This document shows positions 4,009 through 10,488 of a stretch of 12,774 nucleotides of DNA, one piece after another. Origin of the DNA: Lachnospiraceae bacterium UBA3826 (GTDB taxonomy: Bacteria; Bacillota; Clostridia; Lachnospirales; Lachnospiraceae). A program made the translations under genes and the position numbers. Under the pieces are notes generated by a model. That model saw only the letters and a list, made by a program, of their open reading frames with translations. It was not told where the DNA came from and did no database searches. The stretch covers positions 1 through 12,774 of the forward strand of contig DGII01000076.1 of assembly GCA_002393095.1 (NCBI GenBank), given 5' to 3'. How positions within the stretch are numbered: position 1 is the first letter of the stretch; each line of letters opens with the position of its first letter.

Positions 4009-6243
4009 TTAGTTCTCTTCCTTTACCTTCTGCTCCTCAAGTGCATCAGCGTAGTACTTATATGATCCGAGACCCGTTGCAGCCGAGATTGCTGCAAGTA
4101 TAAGCCACCAGAAGCTCTGCTTCTGTCCCTTGGCAAGAGGGACCTCGTTATCGTCTATACCGGTTATAACTTCGTTCCTGCCGTCAAGACCTGCGAGCGG
4201 AACCTCGTTATCACCTATGCTCTCTATCTCGGAAGAAGCCTCTGAGGTATTACCGGCATTGACCATGGCATCTGTAGCCTCTGCTGCCGCAGTATCCTCT
4301 GCCATTGCCGCATCAGGCACTACTTCCTCCGTATCGGCATCTGCCGTTACATTACCTGCCACTGTCTGTACAGTTGCCGCTGCACCTGTAAGTGCTGCTG
4401 CTATTGTATCTGTTGTAGCTGTAGCGCCTGTAGCTGACGCAACAACGGTTGCATCTGTTATCTCTTCTGCATCTTCCCCATCGTCTGTAGCATCCTCTGT
4501 CACCGGAACCACATCGAATCTTGTAAGGTCAATGGCCTCTACTATAGCCTTAGCTTCCTCTACCTTCTGCTCAAGTGCGCTCTTATTCCCTAATGCCGTA
4601 TTATAGTCAGCCTTAGCACTATCTAAAGCACTCTTAAGTGCATCAAGCGCAAGATCTGAAGCCTTAACATTCTTAAGAGCCTCTATCTCATTCTTAAGAG
4701 CGCTAACTCTTGCAGCCGCTGCCTCTACAGCACTCTTGGCTCTGCCGTACTCTGCCTGCTTGTCACTTAATGCATTAAGTGCAGCTATGGCATCTGTAAG
4801 CTTATCTATATCCTCGTAGTTATTCTCGGCATCCTCGCCCTCACCGTTAATCCTTGCTTTGGTCCAGATTATCTTCTTGTTGATCTCCTTGCCGTTGGCA
4901 TCCAGGATCTGATAACCGTTATTAACCTCGTAGTCAAGCTTCACAAGATATACGGAACCGGTAGCTTTATCATCAAGGTCCTTGATGTAGTTATAGAACT
5001 CAACATGCTCTGTTCCGTTCTTATCCTTATAGACTACCTTAACGTGGTTATCTTCATTCACATAACCAAGAGAGCTATTGTCACCATTTCTTATCCAGCC
5101 CTGAGAGCCCTCTGCCTTTTCATTCAAAAGAGTAGTGTTCCCGTTCTTATCAGTAAACCGGAAGTAAAGAATAGCTCCGTCATGCTCTTCCTTATCTCCT
5201 GTCGTGGCGATCTCCTTACCGATCTTAATATCTGCCGTCTCGGGATCTACATCTTCCCTGTTGTTGATGATATATGTTACAAGGAGCTTGCAGAGCTCTC
5301 TGCCTCTATCCCAATATTGACCGGAACCAACGTTATGTATCGTCCTATTATCATTAAAAGCACCTGCTGAAGTCATGACCCTGTCATATTCATTAAGCAC
5401 TTCCACATACTTGTCATATATAGCCTGAAGCTCATCTGATGATGCGTTAAGATCATCAAGCTCAGTGAACTGCTCTGTTGCCTTCTGCATAGCCTCGACA
5501 GCTTTGACAGAAGCCTCTGTAGCCTCATCAAGCTCAGCCTGAGCTGCTTCTATGGCTGCCTTAGCCTCCTCTGACTTGCCCTTAGAAGCCTTATAAGCTG
5601 CTTCTGCGGCATCAAGCTTAGTCTTCGCATTTGTAAGCGCGTCGTTGGCTTCTGTAAGTTCATCGATTGCTGTGGCAAGGGACACTTCTGCCGTATCCTT
5701 AGCCTGTCTTGCTTCTGTCTCATCCGCACTTGTATTAGCTGTATCGGCTGCTACCACAGCGGCTGCTGTTGCTGCATCGGAAGCTTCTATTGCCTCATCT
5801 GCCGTATCTGTATACCCATCAGCCATAGCTTTAGCAGCGTCGGCCTCTGCTGCCTTATTAACTGCCTCTGTATCTGCCACCTTAGCGCTTTCAAGATCAT
5901 CAACCGCACCTGACAGATTATCCTCGGCATCATTGACATCAGCCTTAGCCTCTGCAAGAGCATCCGTTACTGCTTGCATATCTGCCTCTATAGCCTCTGC
6001 ATCTACTGCAGCTACCGCTTCCTCGGCTGTCTCTATAGAGCCCTCTGTCTCATCAGCGCTTATCTCTGCCTCGTATGCAGCCTCCGCTTCCTCACTCGTA
6101 AGCTCATCTTTATTCTCTACATTGGGATCGGGATTCTCGTTCATGGGCTCTGATGCGAATGCCGTCATGGGCTGACTTGCAGCGAGAACTGCTGCGATTC
6201 CTATTGTTATCGATCTTATAACAGTGTGATTATTCTTTCTCAT
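4009..6243 (-). CDS. Secreted Ala/Glu-rich coiled-coil surface protein with C-terminal anchor
   Basis: A 744-residue exported protein of unknown function, paralogous to the 628-residue neighbour. The signal peptide ends near A30 (AFA|SE) and shares the pattern HxVI, TIG, AV and QPM with the neighbour. Residues about 45-270 are extremely Ala/Glu/Asp-rich and helical. Residues about 275-475 are a non-repetitive, probably globular section rich in Tyr, Asn and Asp (for example GQYWDRGRELCKLL and WIRNGDNSSLGYV). A second coiled coil covers about 480-590, followed by an Ala/Thr/Asp-rich linker. The end carries IGDNEVPLA (676-684), IDDNEVPLA (696-704), a membrane segment from F711 (FWWLI, ending SYKYY) and an acidic/basic tail. 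The start is supported by AAGGAGG five bases before the ATG. It is transcribed on its own, since a terminator precedes it and another follows. It may be a ligand-binding stalk or adhesin; the central section is the likely functional head (inference). Confidence 0.75.
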   Translation of the reverse strand: MRKNNHTVIRSITIGIAAVLAASQPMTAFASEPMNENPDPNVENKDELTSEEAEAAYEAEISADETEGSIETAEEAVAAVDAEAIEADMQAVTDALAEAKADVNDAEDNLSGAVDDLESAKVADTEAVNKAAEADAAKAMADGYTDTADEAIEASDAATAAAVVAADTANTSADETEARQAKDTAEVSLATAIDELTEANDALTNAKTKLDAAEAAYKASKGKSEEAKAAIEAAQAELDEATEASVKAVEAMQKATEQFTELDDLNASSDELQAIYDKYVEVLNEYDRVMTSAGAFNDNRTIHNVGSGQYWDRGRELCKLLVTYIINNREDVDPETADIKIGKEIATTGDKEEHDGAILYFRFTDKNGNTTLLNEKAEGSQGWIRNGDNSSLGYVNEDNHVKVVYKDKNGTEHVEFYNYIKDLDDKATGSVYLVKLDYEVNNGYQILDANGKEINKKIIWTKARINGEGEDAENNYEDIDKLTDAIAALNALSDKQAEYGRAKSAVEAAAARVSALKNEIEALKNVKASDLALDALKSALDSAKADYNTALGNKSALEQKVEEAKAIVEAIDLTRFDVVPVTEDATDDGEDAEEITDATVVASATGATATTDTIAAALTGAAATVQTVAGNVTADADTEEVVPDAAMAEDTAAAEATDAMVNAGNTSEASSEIESIGDNEVPLAGLDGRNEVITGIDDNEVPLAKGQKQSFWWLILAAISAATGLGSYKYYADALEEQKVKEEN

Positions 6244-6317
6244 AATATCCTCCTTGATCCATGCCTTACGTGATGTCTAAACGACCACATTGCTACCTTT
6301 TAATTTCTCTTTCACTT

Positions 6318-6323
6318 ATTATA
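6318..6323 (-). promoter_or_regulatory. Possible -10 element of the 744-residue surface-protein gene
   Basis: A perfect TATAAT on the minus strand, about 75 bp upstream of the ATG. No good -35 lies at 16-18 bp and there is no TGn extension, so promoter activity may depend on an activator. A second AT-rich candidate, TATACT near 6358-6363, is no better supported. Confidence 0.4.
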
Positions 6324-6420
6324 TCGGTCAGTATGTAATATAACTGTAATTAAAAAAGTATAAACTGTGTCACGATTTTGCTTGTATTATTCAAAATTTT
6401 TGACGCATCCCGATCACAAG

Positions 6421-6446
6421 AAAAAAGGACCGGTTTTACCCGATCC
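6421..6446 (-). terminator. Terminator of the pilus-like operon
   Basis: On the minus strand GGATCGG and CCGGTCC form a 7-bp stem with one G-U pair and a 6-nt loop, followed by TTTTTT. It lies 36 bp past the stop of the last operon gene and separates the operon from the surface-protein gene. Confidence 0.85.
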
Positions 6447-6482
6447 TTGCTCAATATTTCTTCTGCTTATTCCACGAATTTC

Positions 6483-6899
6483 TTAAGGAACAAAAAGCGA
6501 TATGGAATCATCTATCTGCGGAACCGATATATTCTCAATCTTCCACTTCACCACATCAACCGTACTGCCCTTATCATCCGGCTCATGTACCACAACCTTT
6601 ATATCAAGTGTCTGTGTATCATTAACAGGTACAGTGATCTCGTTACTCTCTACGGATATGGTTCCATTCTCCTTATACTCCTGTATGTATGCTTCATCCA
6701 TATCCCTCACCTGACGCTCTGCCTCATTGCATGCCTCATAGTATGCCATGGTCCTGTCTAAGTGCGACATGGTCACACGCTTGTCGTTAAGAGCCGAGGA
6801 TAGTGACAGCACAGCGAAGGATACTAATGACAGCACTATGAATATGAGCAGCAGTGATGATGTGCCTATATTGAGATTACCGCCTACTCTTCTTCTCAT
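6483..6899 (-). CDS. Small single-span membrane protein, pseudopilin-operon type
   Basis: A 138-residue protein with a basic N-terminus (MRRRVGGNLNIGTSS), one membrane helix (about 14-36, very Leu/Val/Ser-rich) and a roughly 100-residue outer domain, first helical (about 38-75) and then probably beta-rich. The architecture resembles a pilin-like subunit, but the usual Gly plus Glu-at-5 prepilin motif is not evident, so processing by a prepilin peptidase is doubtful. I recall proteins with a NIGTSS-plus-hydrophobic N-terminus as last members of similar Lachnospiraceae gene sets. Its start overlaps the stop of the preceding gene as ATGA, implying translational coupling. It is the last gene of the operon. 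A minor component or assembly factor of the pilus-like machine is the likeliest role (inference). Confidence 0.72.
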   Translation of the reverse strand: MRRRVGGNLNIGTSSLLLIFIVLSLVSFAVLSLSSALNDKRVTMSHLDRTMAYYEACNEAERQVRDMDEAYIQEYKENGTISVESNEITVPVNDTQTLDIKVVVHEPDDKGSTVDVVKWKIENISVPQIDDSISLFVP

Positions 6900-7342
6900 G
6901 ATCCCACCTGTCCTTCCATGGATGCAACCGTCTTGCCGGGCATATATCTGTATACCGAGAGAGAGTACAGCTCACCGGCCTTGATATCCAGATTGCCGTC
7001 AGCGAAGATCAAGTCCACCGTGTATCCTTCGGACGAAATGTCATCCGCTTTATTACAGTTCTCATCATAATACAGAGTATAGGTTCCTTCCTTATATATA
7101 CCATCATCACCCACCAACTCAGGAATAAGCGTCTCAAGCTCACCCGCTCTGTATACCTCCGCTATATGCGAGACTATGATATGCGCATCACTTAATGCCT
7201 CACTCTCCTTATCCAGATTGTGAGCCCTTACGAACAATTGTATGCATACCGCTGCTGCGAATGCGAAGAAAAGTAATGAAATTGTAAGTTCCATCAGGAA
7301 TAATCCTGCTCTTGATTTCTGTTGCATATAAAACCTATTCAT
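6896..7342 (-). CDS. Prepilin-type N-terminal domain protein (pseudopilin)
   Basis: A 148-residue protein. It carries a class III-like leader: a short basic segment ending in G13, then LFLMELTISLLFFAFAA, with the conserved Glu at position 5 after the cleavage site and about 20 hydrophobic residues. This is the type IV pilin/pseudopilin signature recognised by prepilin peptidase. The rest (about 37-148) is a small C-terminal domain with Tyr/Asp-rich segments. It overlaps the preceding gene by 8 bp (ATGAATAG) and the following one by 4 bp. The chosen ATG at 7342 has only a weak binding site, and initiation is probably coupled to upstream translation; an ATG five codons later is possible. No prepilin peptidase gene is in the window, so one must lie elsewhere if it is processed. 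Probably a minor pseudopilin rather than the main fibre subunit. Confidence 0.82.
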   Translation of the reverse strand: MNRFYMQQKSRAGLFLMELTISLLFFAFAAAVCIQLFVRAHNLDKESEALSDAHIIVSHIAEVYRAGELETLIPELVGDDGIYKEGTYTLYYDENCNKADDISSEGYTVDLIFADGNLDIKAGELYSLSVYRYMPGKTVASMEGQVGS

Positions 7343-7820
7343 TCTCAGAGTGTATATACACCGTGGTCTTAGCCTGTCTGCCCGAATCGTCGCTTAAGGA
7401 TATGCTGACCAGTCCCTCCGAATCCTTGCGTACACTGAATTCCTTAACCGGCAGGATATTCACTCCCGATTCCGGACTCAGTGTCACATCTGCCGCAGTG
7501 AAGAGCTCCTTAAGATACCCGTCATAGATATATATATAATTGCTGTATTGCTTGCCTCCGTATACCTCCGTAAGAACAAGCGCATCACCGTCTCCGAATG
7601 AACCTATTGCCACACTGCCTGCCTCATCATGCTGATGCAGCTTTTCCGTGATAAATGCGGAAGCTGTTGACAGATTATAGTGTTCGTCCATGCTGTCTAT
7701 GGTATGTTCGTATATACTTGCACCGAACGCAATAAGCAGCGACGCCGATACTGCGAATACGGCAAAAAGCGTAAGCACGAACAGCATATCCACCGTATGT
7801 CTGTCTCTTCTTCTATTCAT
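7335..7820 (-). CDS. DUF4860-like single-span membrane protein of pilus-like operon
   Basis: A 161-residue protein starting MNRRRDRHTVDMLFVL. It has a short basic cytoplasmic end, one membrane helix (about 11-33) and an outer domain (about 40-160) with probable beta strands (for example DALVLTEVYGG and YIYIYDGYLKELF). It matches my recollection of the DUF4860 family, which accompanies GspF-type genes in Clostridia. The function is unknown but the layout is pseudopilin-like. I chose the ATG at 7820 over one 12 codons upstream. It has AGGGAGG just before it, and it makes the common 8-bp ATGAATAG overlap with the upstream stop, whereas the longer form would overlap by 44 bp. A possible stator or minor subunit of the machine (inference). 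Confidence 0.78.
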   Translation of the reverse strand: MNRRRDRHTVDMLFVLTLFAVFAVSASLLIAFGASIYEHTIDSMDEHYNLSTASAFITEKLHQHDEAGSVAIGSFGDGDALVLTEVYGGKQYSNYIYIYDGYLKELFTAADVTLSPESGVNILPVKEFSVRKDSEGLVSISLSDDSGRQAKTTVYIHSENE

Positions 7821-8172
7821 AGAGCCCTCCCTTTTTGCCGGTATCGAAGGCTCCAAGTCTTACCACCCTGTAGCTGGGATAGATATTCCCGCCCACAGGC
7901 GTGTAGTCTACGAAGAAGGTTCCTTCATCATATAACAGCCCGTAGTGCTCCTTGATATAGTCAAGAGATGGCGGATAGTATCCGTTCTCGGCATAGCATT
8001 GCACTATATCTCTCTCCATGGCACGGTTAAGCGCCTCTTCCTGCCTGTTCATGGTATTGCCCGCGGTGTATCTTATAGCTAAGAGGAATACCGCTACGAT
8101 ACAGGCAAATAATATGATATTGACAACAGAGCTGTTGATCTTGGTTTTGTTATGTATGGTAAATGTGCTCAT
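7813..8172 (-). CDS. Small single-span pilin-like protein
   Basis: A 119-residue protein with an N-terminal polar segment (1-14), one membrane helix (about 15-35) and an outer domain. The outer domain begins helical (RQEEALNRAMERDIVQCYAENG) and continues YYPPSLDYIKEHYGLLYD. The helix followed by a Tyr-Pro-Pro turn resembles the stem-to-head junction of type II pseudopilins, but the leader lacks the Gly/Glu processing motif. It starts 9 bp after the stop of the platform-protein gene, with AAGGAT as the binding site, and overlaps the next gene by 8 bp. I recall similar YPPSL proteins directly after GspF genes in Lachnospiraceae. The exact role is unknown. Confidence 0.75.
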   Translation of the reverse strand: MSTFTIHNKTKINSSVVNIILFACIVAVFLLAIRYTAGNTMNRQEEALNRAMERDIVQCYAENGYYPPSLDYIKEHYGLLYDEGTFFVDYTPVGGNIYPSYRVVRLGAFDTGKKGGLYE

Positions 8173-8181
8173 TACGATCCT

Positions 8182-9231
8182 TTATCCGAGATTTGACATC
8201 ACTCCCAAAAGCGGCAGTATCACCGACAGAAGTATGAGTCCTACTATAAGCGACAGTACTATCACGAGCGTCGGCTCGATGATTGATATGAAGCTCTGCA
8301 ACCTCTTATCCGTATCCTCTTCATAGAGATGACCGATCTTCTTAAGTATCTCGTCCACATCACCGGTCTTGACACCGATAGCTATCATCCTTGAATAGAG
8401 GTTGCCGAACAATCCTGCCTTCATAAGTCCTTCCGCGAAGCTGTCTCCGTCCTCCTGAATAGCCCTCTCGCAGACCTCTATCTGACCCTCAACCTCTTCA
8501 TGCTCTACAAGCTCCCTAACCATATTAAGAGCCTGATATATACCCATGCCGCTGCTAAGAGTAAGCGCCATTCCGTTTGCGAATCTTCCGTATGCGATAT
8601 TGCGGAAGAAATTCTTCGTAGGGCCGAAGTGATTCTTCATATTGCGTGCCAGACGCTTGCCGGGGGCTGTCCTGCTTAAGAAGATCACGAATATTAGCAA
8701 TGCCACCAGCACTATCACAAGCACTATAGAATATGTCTGAAGGGACTGTCCCACACGAAGCAGGCTTGCGCTTATTCCCGACATCTCCGTACCAAGCTGT
8801 ATGAATACCTGATTGAAAAGCGGCAGCACCTTGGTTATCAGCACGATTATGATGAACACCATCATACACACCATGATCAATGGATATGTTATGGCACTCC
8901 TTATATTGTCTGATACCATGTCCTCATGATTATAATAATCCGCAAGCGACTGCATGACTTCGTCGAGTCTGCCTGTCTCTTCACCTATGGCTACCATGTT
9001 CTCCACATATTCGGGGAAAAGTTCGCTTGCCTTAAGCGAGCTTGTGAAGCTGTCTCCCGATAAGGTGAAGCTGATTATCTTACGTAATACCTCTCGCGTA
9101 GTATTGTCCTTGGCGTCATTAAGCATCAGATCCAGACCGTCCTTGGGTGTGATACCCGACTTAAGTATCATGGCCATCTGTTCACAGAATGCCGCTATCT
9201 CACTGTTGCTTAATGTAATCTGCTTACTCAT
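8182..9231 (-). CDS. Type II secretion/type IV pilus platform protein (GspF/PilC/ComGB family)
   Basis: A 349-residue polytopic membrane protein with the family's duplicated cytoplasmic T2SF domain. The first copy is about 8-112, containing GEETGRLDEVM at 83-93. The second is about 210-318, containing the matching GVKTGDVDEIL at 286-296. Membrane segments lie at about 115-138, 167-186 and 320-343. The length is typical for shorter Gram-positive members. Such proteins link the cytoplasmic assembly ATPase to the growing pseudopilus at the inner membrane. The ATG is preceded by GGGAG, which overlaps the stop codon of the lipoprotein gene 12 bp upstream. No GspE/PilB/ComGA ATPase gene is adjacent, which is unusual because the two are commonly neighbours. 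Family assignment is firm; whether it builds a pilus, a competence pseudopilus or a secretion system is open. Confidence 0.93.
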   Translation of the reverse strand: MSKQITLSNSEIAAFCEQMAMILKSGITPKDGLDLMLNDAKDNTTREVLRKIISFTLSGDSFTSSLKASELFPEYVENMVAIGEETGRLDEVMQSLADYYNHEDMVSDNIRSAITYPLIMVCMMVFIIIVLITKVLPLFNQVFIQLGTEMSGISASLLRVGQSLQTYSIVLVIVLVALLIFVIFLSRTAPGKRLARNMKNHFGPTKNFFRNIAYGRFANGMALTLSSGMGIYQALNMVRELVEHEEVEGQIEVCERAIQEDGDSFAEGLMKAGLFGNLYSRMIAIGVKTGDVDEILKKIGHLYEEDTDKRLQSFISIIEPTLVIVLSLIVGLILLSVILPLLGVMSNLG

Positions 9232-9243
9232 ATATTCATCTCC

Positions 9244-10269
9244 CTAGTATTGGTATACCTTGACGTAATTGCTTCCGTCTCCTATGAAGGACTTCAGTGC
9301 TTTCTCTCCCTGACTGGCTGCTATTGTGGGGTCCATGAGTTTCCAGTCGGTACCGTTGAACTCAACTATACCATTGACCCAGCCCACTTCCTCTATATAT
9401 GTGGATATCCATGCATGATATGCATCTCCCGCATAGCCTATCTCAAGCCTCGTCGGTATCTGCTGGCTGCGAAGCATCGAAGCCATGACCGCCGCATAGT
9501 CGAAGCATATCCCCGTACCCGACTTAATGGTCTCATCAGGCACCGGAAGATATCCGCTCTTGACATTAGTGGCCAGCTCCACATCATAGGTGATATTCTC
9601 TATGATATAGTTATATACATTGGATACAACGTCCAAGTCATCATTGGCAGTGTATGCCAGCTCCTCACCCAGCTTCACCACATCCGAATCCGCATTGAAG
9701 TCAACGTACTGATTGGGGTACAGGTAAGGGGAGTACTCGTTATTGATGACCGCATCCTCCGATACTGCACAAAGCTGGACATATTTGCCATCCCCTATAT
9801 GCTCATAGGCTGCAATCTGATATGTACCTGAGCCCTGTGTCAGAGGTATGGTCTCCTCCCCTCCGTGCAGATCAAAGGTGTAGGTGACAGCCTCAGGCCC
9901 TGTGACCTGCAGCTTTGGCTTTTCGTTATCCCCTTTATATTCGATCATGAAATATCCGGAATCTATATTGGATATGTCGATTGTGACAGTATCGTCATCA
10001 TATGCCGTTACACCATCAGCCTTAGGTGTGAGTACCTGCGGAGTATTATCCCTGCTACCCTTTACAGGCTCTTCCTGCTTGGCAGATACATCCTCTGCCT
10101 GTTCATCTCCGGCATCCTGCATATCATCCTGCGGTATACTCCTGTCCTCTGAATCCACCGCTTCACCCTGCGGCACTGTCGGCACTGTACCTCCACATCC
10201 TGCAAGGATGATACCTACAGACAGGCATAATGACACTATGCCGCACTTTATTCCGTTGTGATGTCTCAT
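9244..10269 (-). CDS. Transglutaminase-like domain lipoprotein
   Basis: A 341-residue predicted lipoprotein with a lipobox LAGC (lipidated Cys at 25), so it should be anchored to the outer face of the membrane. An acidic Gln/Asp/Glu-rich linker (about 30-75) and a probable beta-sandwich section (about 85-175) lead to a transglutaminase-like (papain-fold) domain at about 210-325. Its apparent triad is C255 (SGTGICFDYA), H285 (YHAWI) and D313 (KLMDPT). Such domains act as proteases, peptidases or cross-linkers, and the substrate cannot be deduced. I prefer the ATG at 10269 because GAGG sits 8 bp upstream; an in-frame ATG two codons earlier would be only 2 bp from it. It is the first gene of the pilus-like operon, behind a near-consensus promoter and a five-codon upstream frame. 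It may process or cross-link surface proteins made nearby (inference). Confidence 0.88.
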   Translation of the reverse strand: MRHHNGIKCGIVSLCLSVGIILAGCGGTVPTVPQGEAVDSEDRSIPQDDMQDAGDEQAEDVSAKQEEPVKGSRDNTPQVLTPKADGVTAYDDDTVTIDISNIDSGYFMIEYKGDNEKPKLQVTGPEAVTYTFDLHGGEETIPLTQGSGTYQIAAYEHIGDGKYVQLCAVSEDAVINNEYSPYLYPNQYVDFNADSDVVKLGEELAYTANDDLDVVSNVYNYIIENITYDVELATNVKSGYLPVPDETIKSGTGICFDYAAVMASMLRSQQIPTRLEIGYAGDAYHAWISTYIEEVGWVNGIVEFNGTDWKLMDPTIAASQGEKALKSFIGDGSNYVKVYQY

Positions 10270-10279
10270 ATGCATATCC

Positions 10280-10297
10280 TCAACATGTTATGGTCAT
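10280..10297 (-). CDS. Five-codon upstream ORF (MTITC)
   Basis: ATG ACC ATA ACA TGT TGA on the minus strand, with an excellent binding site GGAGAAG 5 nt before the ATG. It ends 10 bp before the lipoprotein start, and its stop overlaps that gene's own site (TGAGG). A ribosome ending here would be placed to restart on the lipoprotein gene, suggesting translational coupling or a short leader peptide. It could be chance. Confidence 0.4.
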   Translation of the reverse strand: MTITC

Positions 10298-10311
10298 AAA
10301 AACTTCTCCGA

Positions 10312-10328
10312 ATGATGTAGCACATCAT
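10312..10328 (-). promoter_or_regulatory. Hairpin or palindrome in the pilus-like operon leader
   Basis: ATGATGT and ACATCAT form a perfect 7-bp stem with a 3-nt loop, ending about 4 nt before the binding site of the five-codon upstream frame. It lies about 20 nt downstream of the predicted transcription start, so it could be an mRNA hairpin or an operator. Confidence 0.5.
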
Positions 10329-10354
10329 CTGTGTCGCTTAGACCTTATCTTCAT

Positions 10355-10383
10355 ATTATAAATGTGCACCGAAAATATTGCAA
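10355..10383 (-). promoter_or_regulatory. Promoter of the pilus-like operon
   Basis: The minus strand shows TTGCAA (10383-10378), a 17-bp spacer and TATAAT (10360-10355), close to the sigma-A consensus. The predicted start is near 10348, giving a leader of about 80 nt. It lies directly after the rpoC terminator hairpin. Confidence 0.85.
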
Positions 10384-10395
10384 TATAAAGCTAAA

Positions 10396-10420
10396 GCAGT
10401 CGGGATATACTCCCGACTGC
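10396..10420 (-). terminator. Terminator after rpoC
   Basis: A perfect 10-bp stem (GCAGTCGGGA and its complement) with a 5-nt loop, followed on the minus strand by TTTAGCTTTATATT. The T-run is interrupted, so termination may be incomplete, but position and stem strength fit the end of the rpoB-rpoC transcript. Confidence 0.78.
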
Positions 10421-10488
10421 CCATTCTATCCTTTATTCGTAATAAGATGATGCAATTATCCTATATCCGGACTTAAACTCCCTGGCCG

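Noticed and set aside
5645..6175. Plus-strand frame of 176 codons, nearly all Ser/Ala/Val
   Set aside because: It is the antisense of Ala/Glu-rich coiled-coil codons. The low-complexity content and lack of a start signal mark it as a shadow.
1687..6243. LPXTG-type sortase substrates
   Set aside because: Neither C-terminus has an LPXTG-like pentapeptide followed by a hydrophobic stretch and an Arg/Lys tail. The PLA motif and mixed acidic tail do not fit, and no sortase gene is in the window.
7821..7856. A 12-codon longer start for the DUF4860-like protein
   Set aside because: It would overlap the upstream gene by 44 bp and put extra residues before the basic cap. The later ATG has AGGGAGG and the usual 8-bp coupling overlap.
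142..10488. Recent mobile island between rpoC and rpsJ
   Set aside because: I found no transposase, integrase, tRNA gene, flanking direct repeats or strand change, so insertion by a mobile element is not supported.
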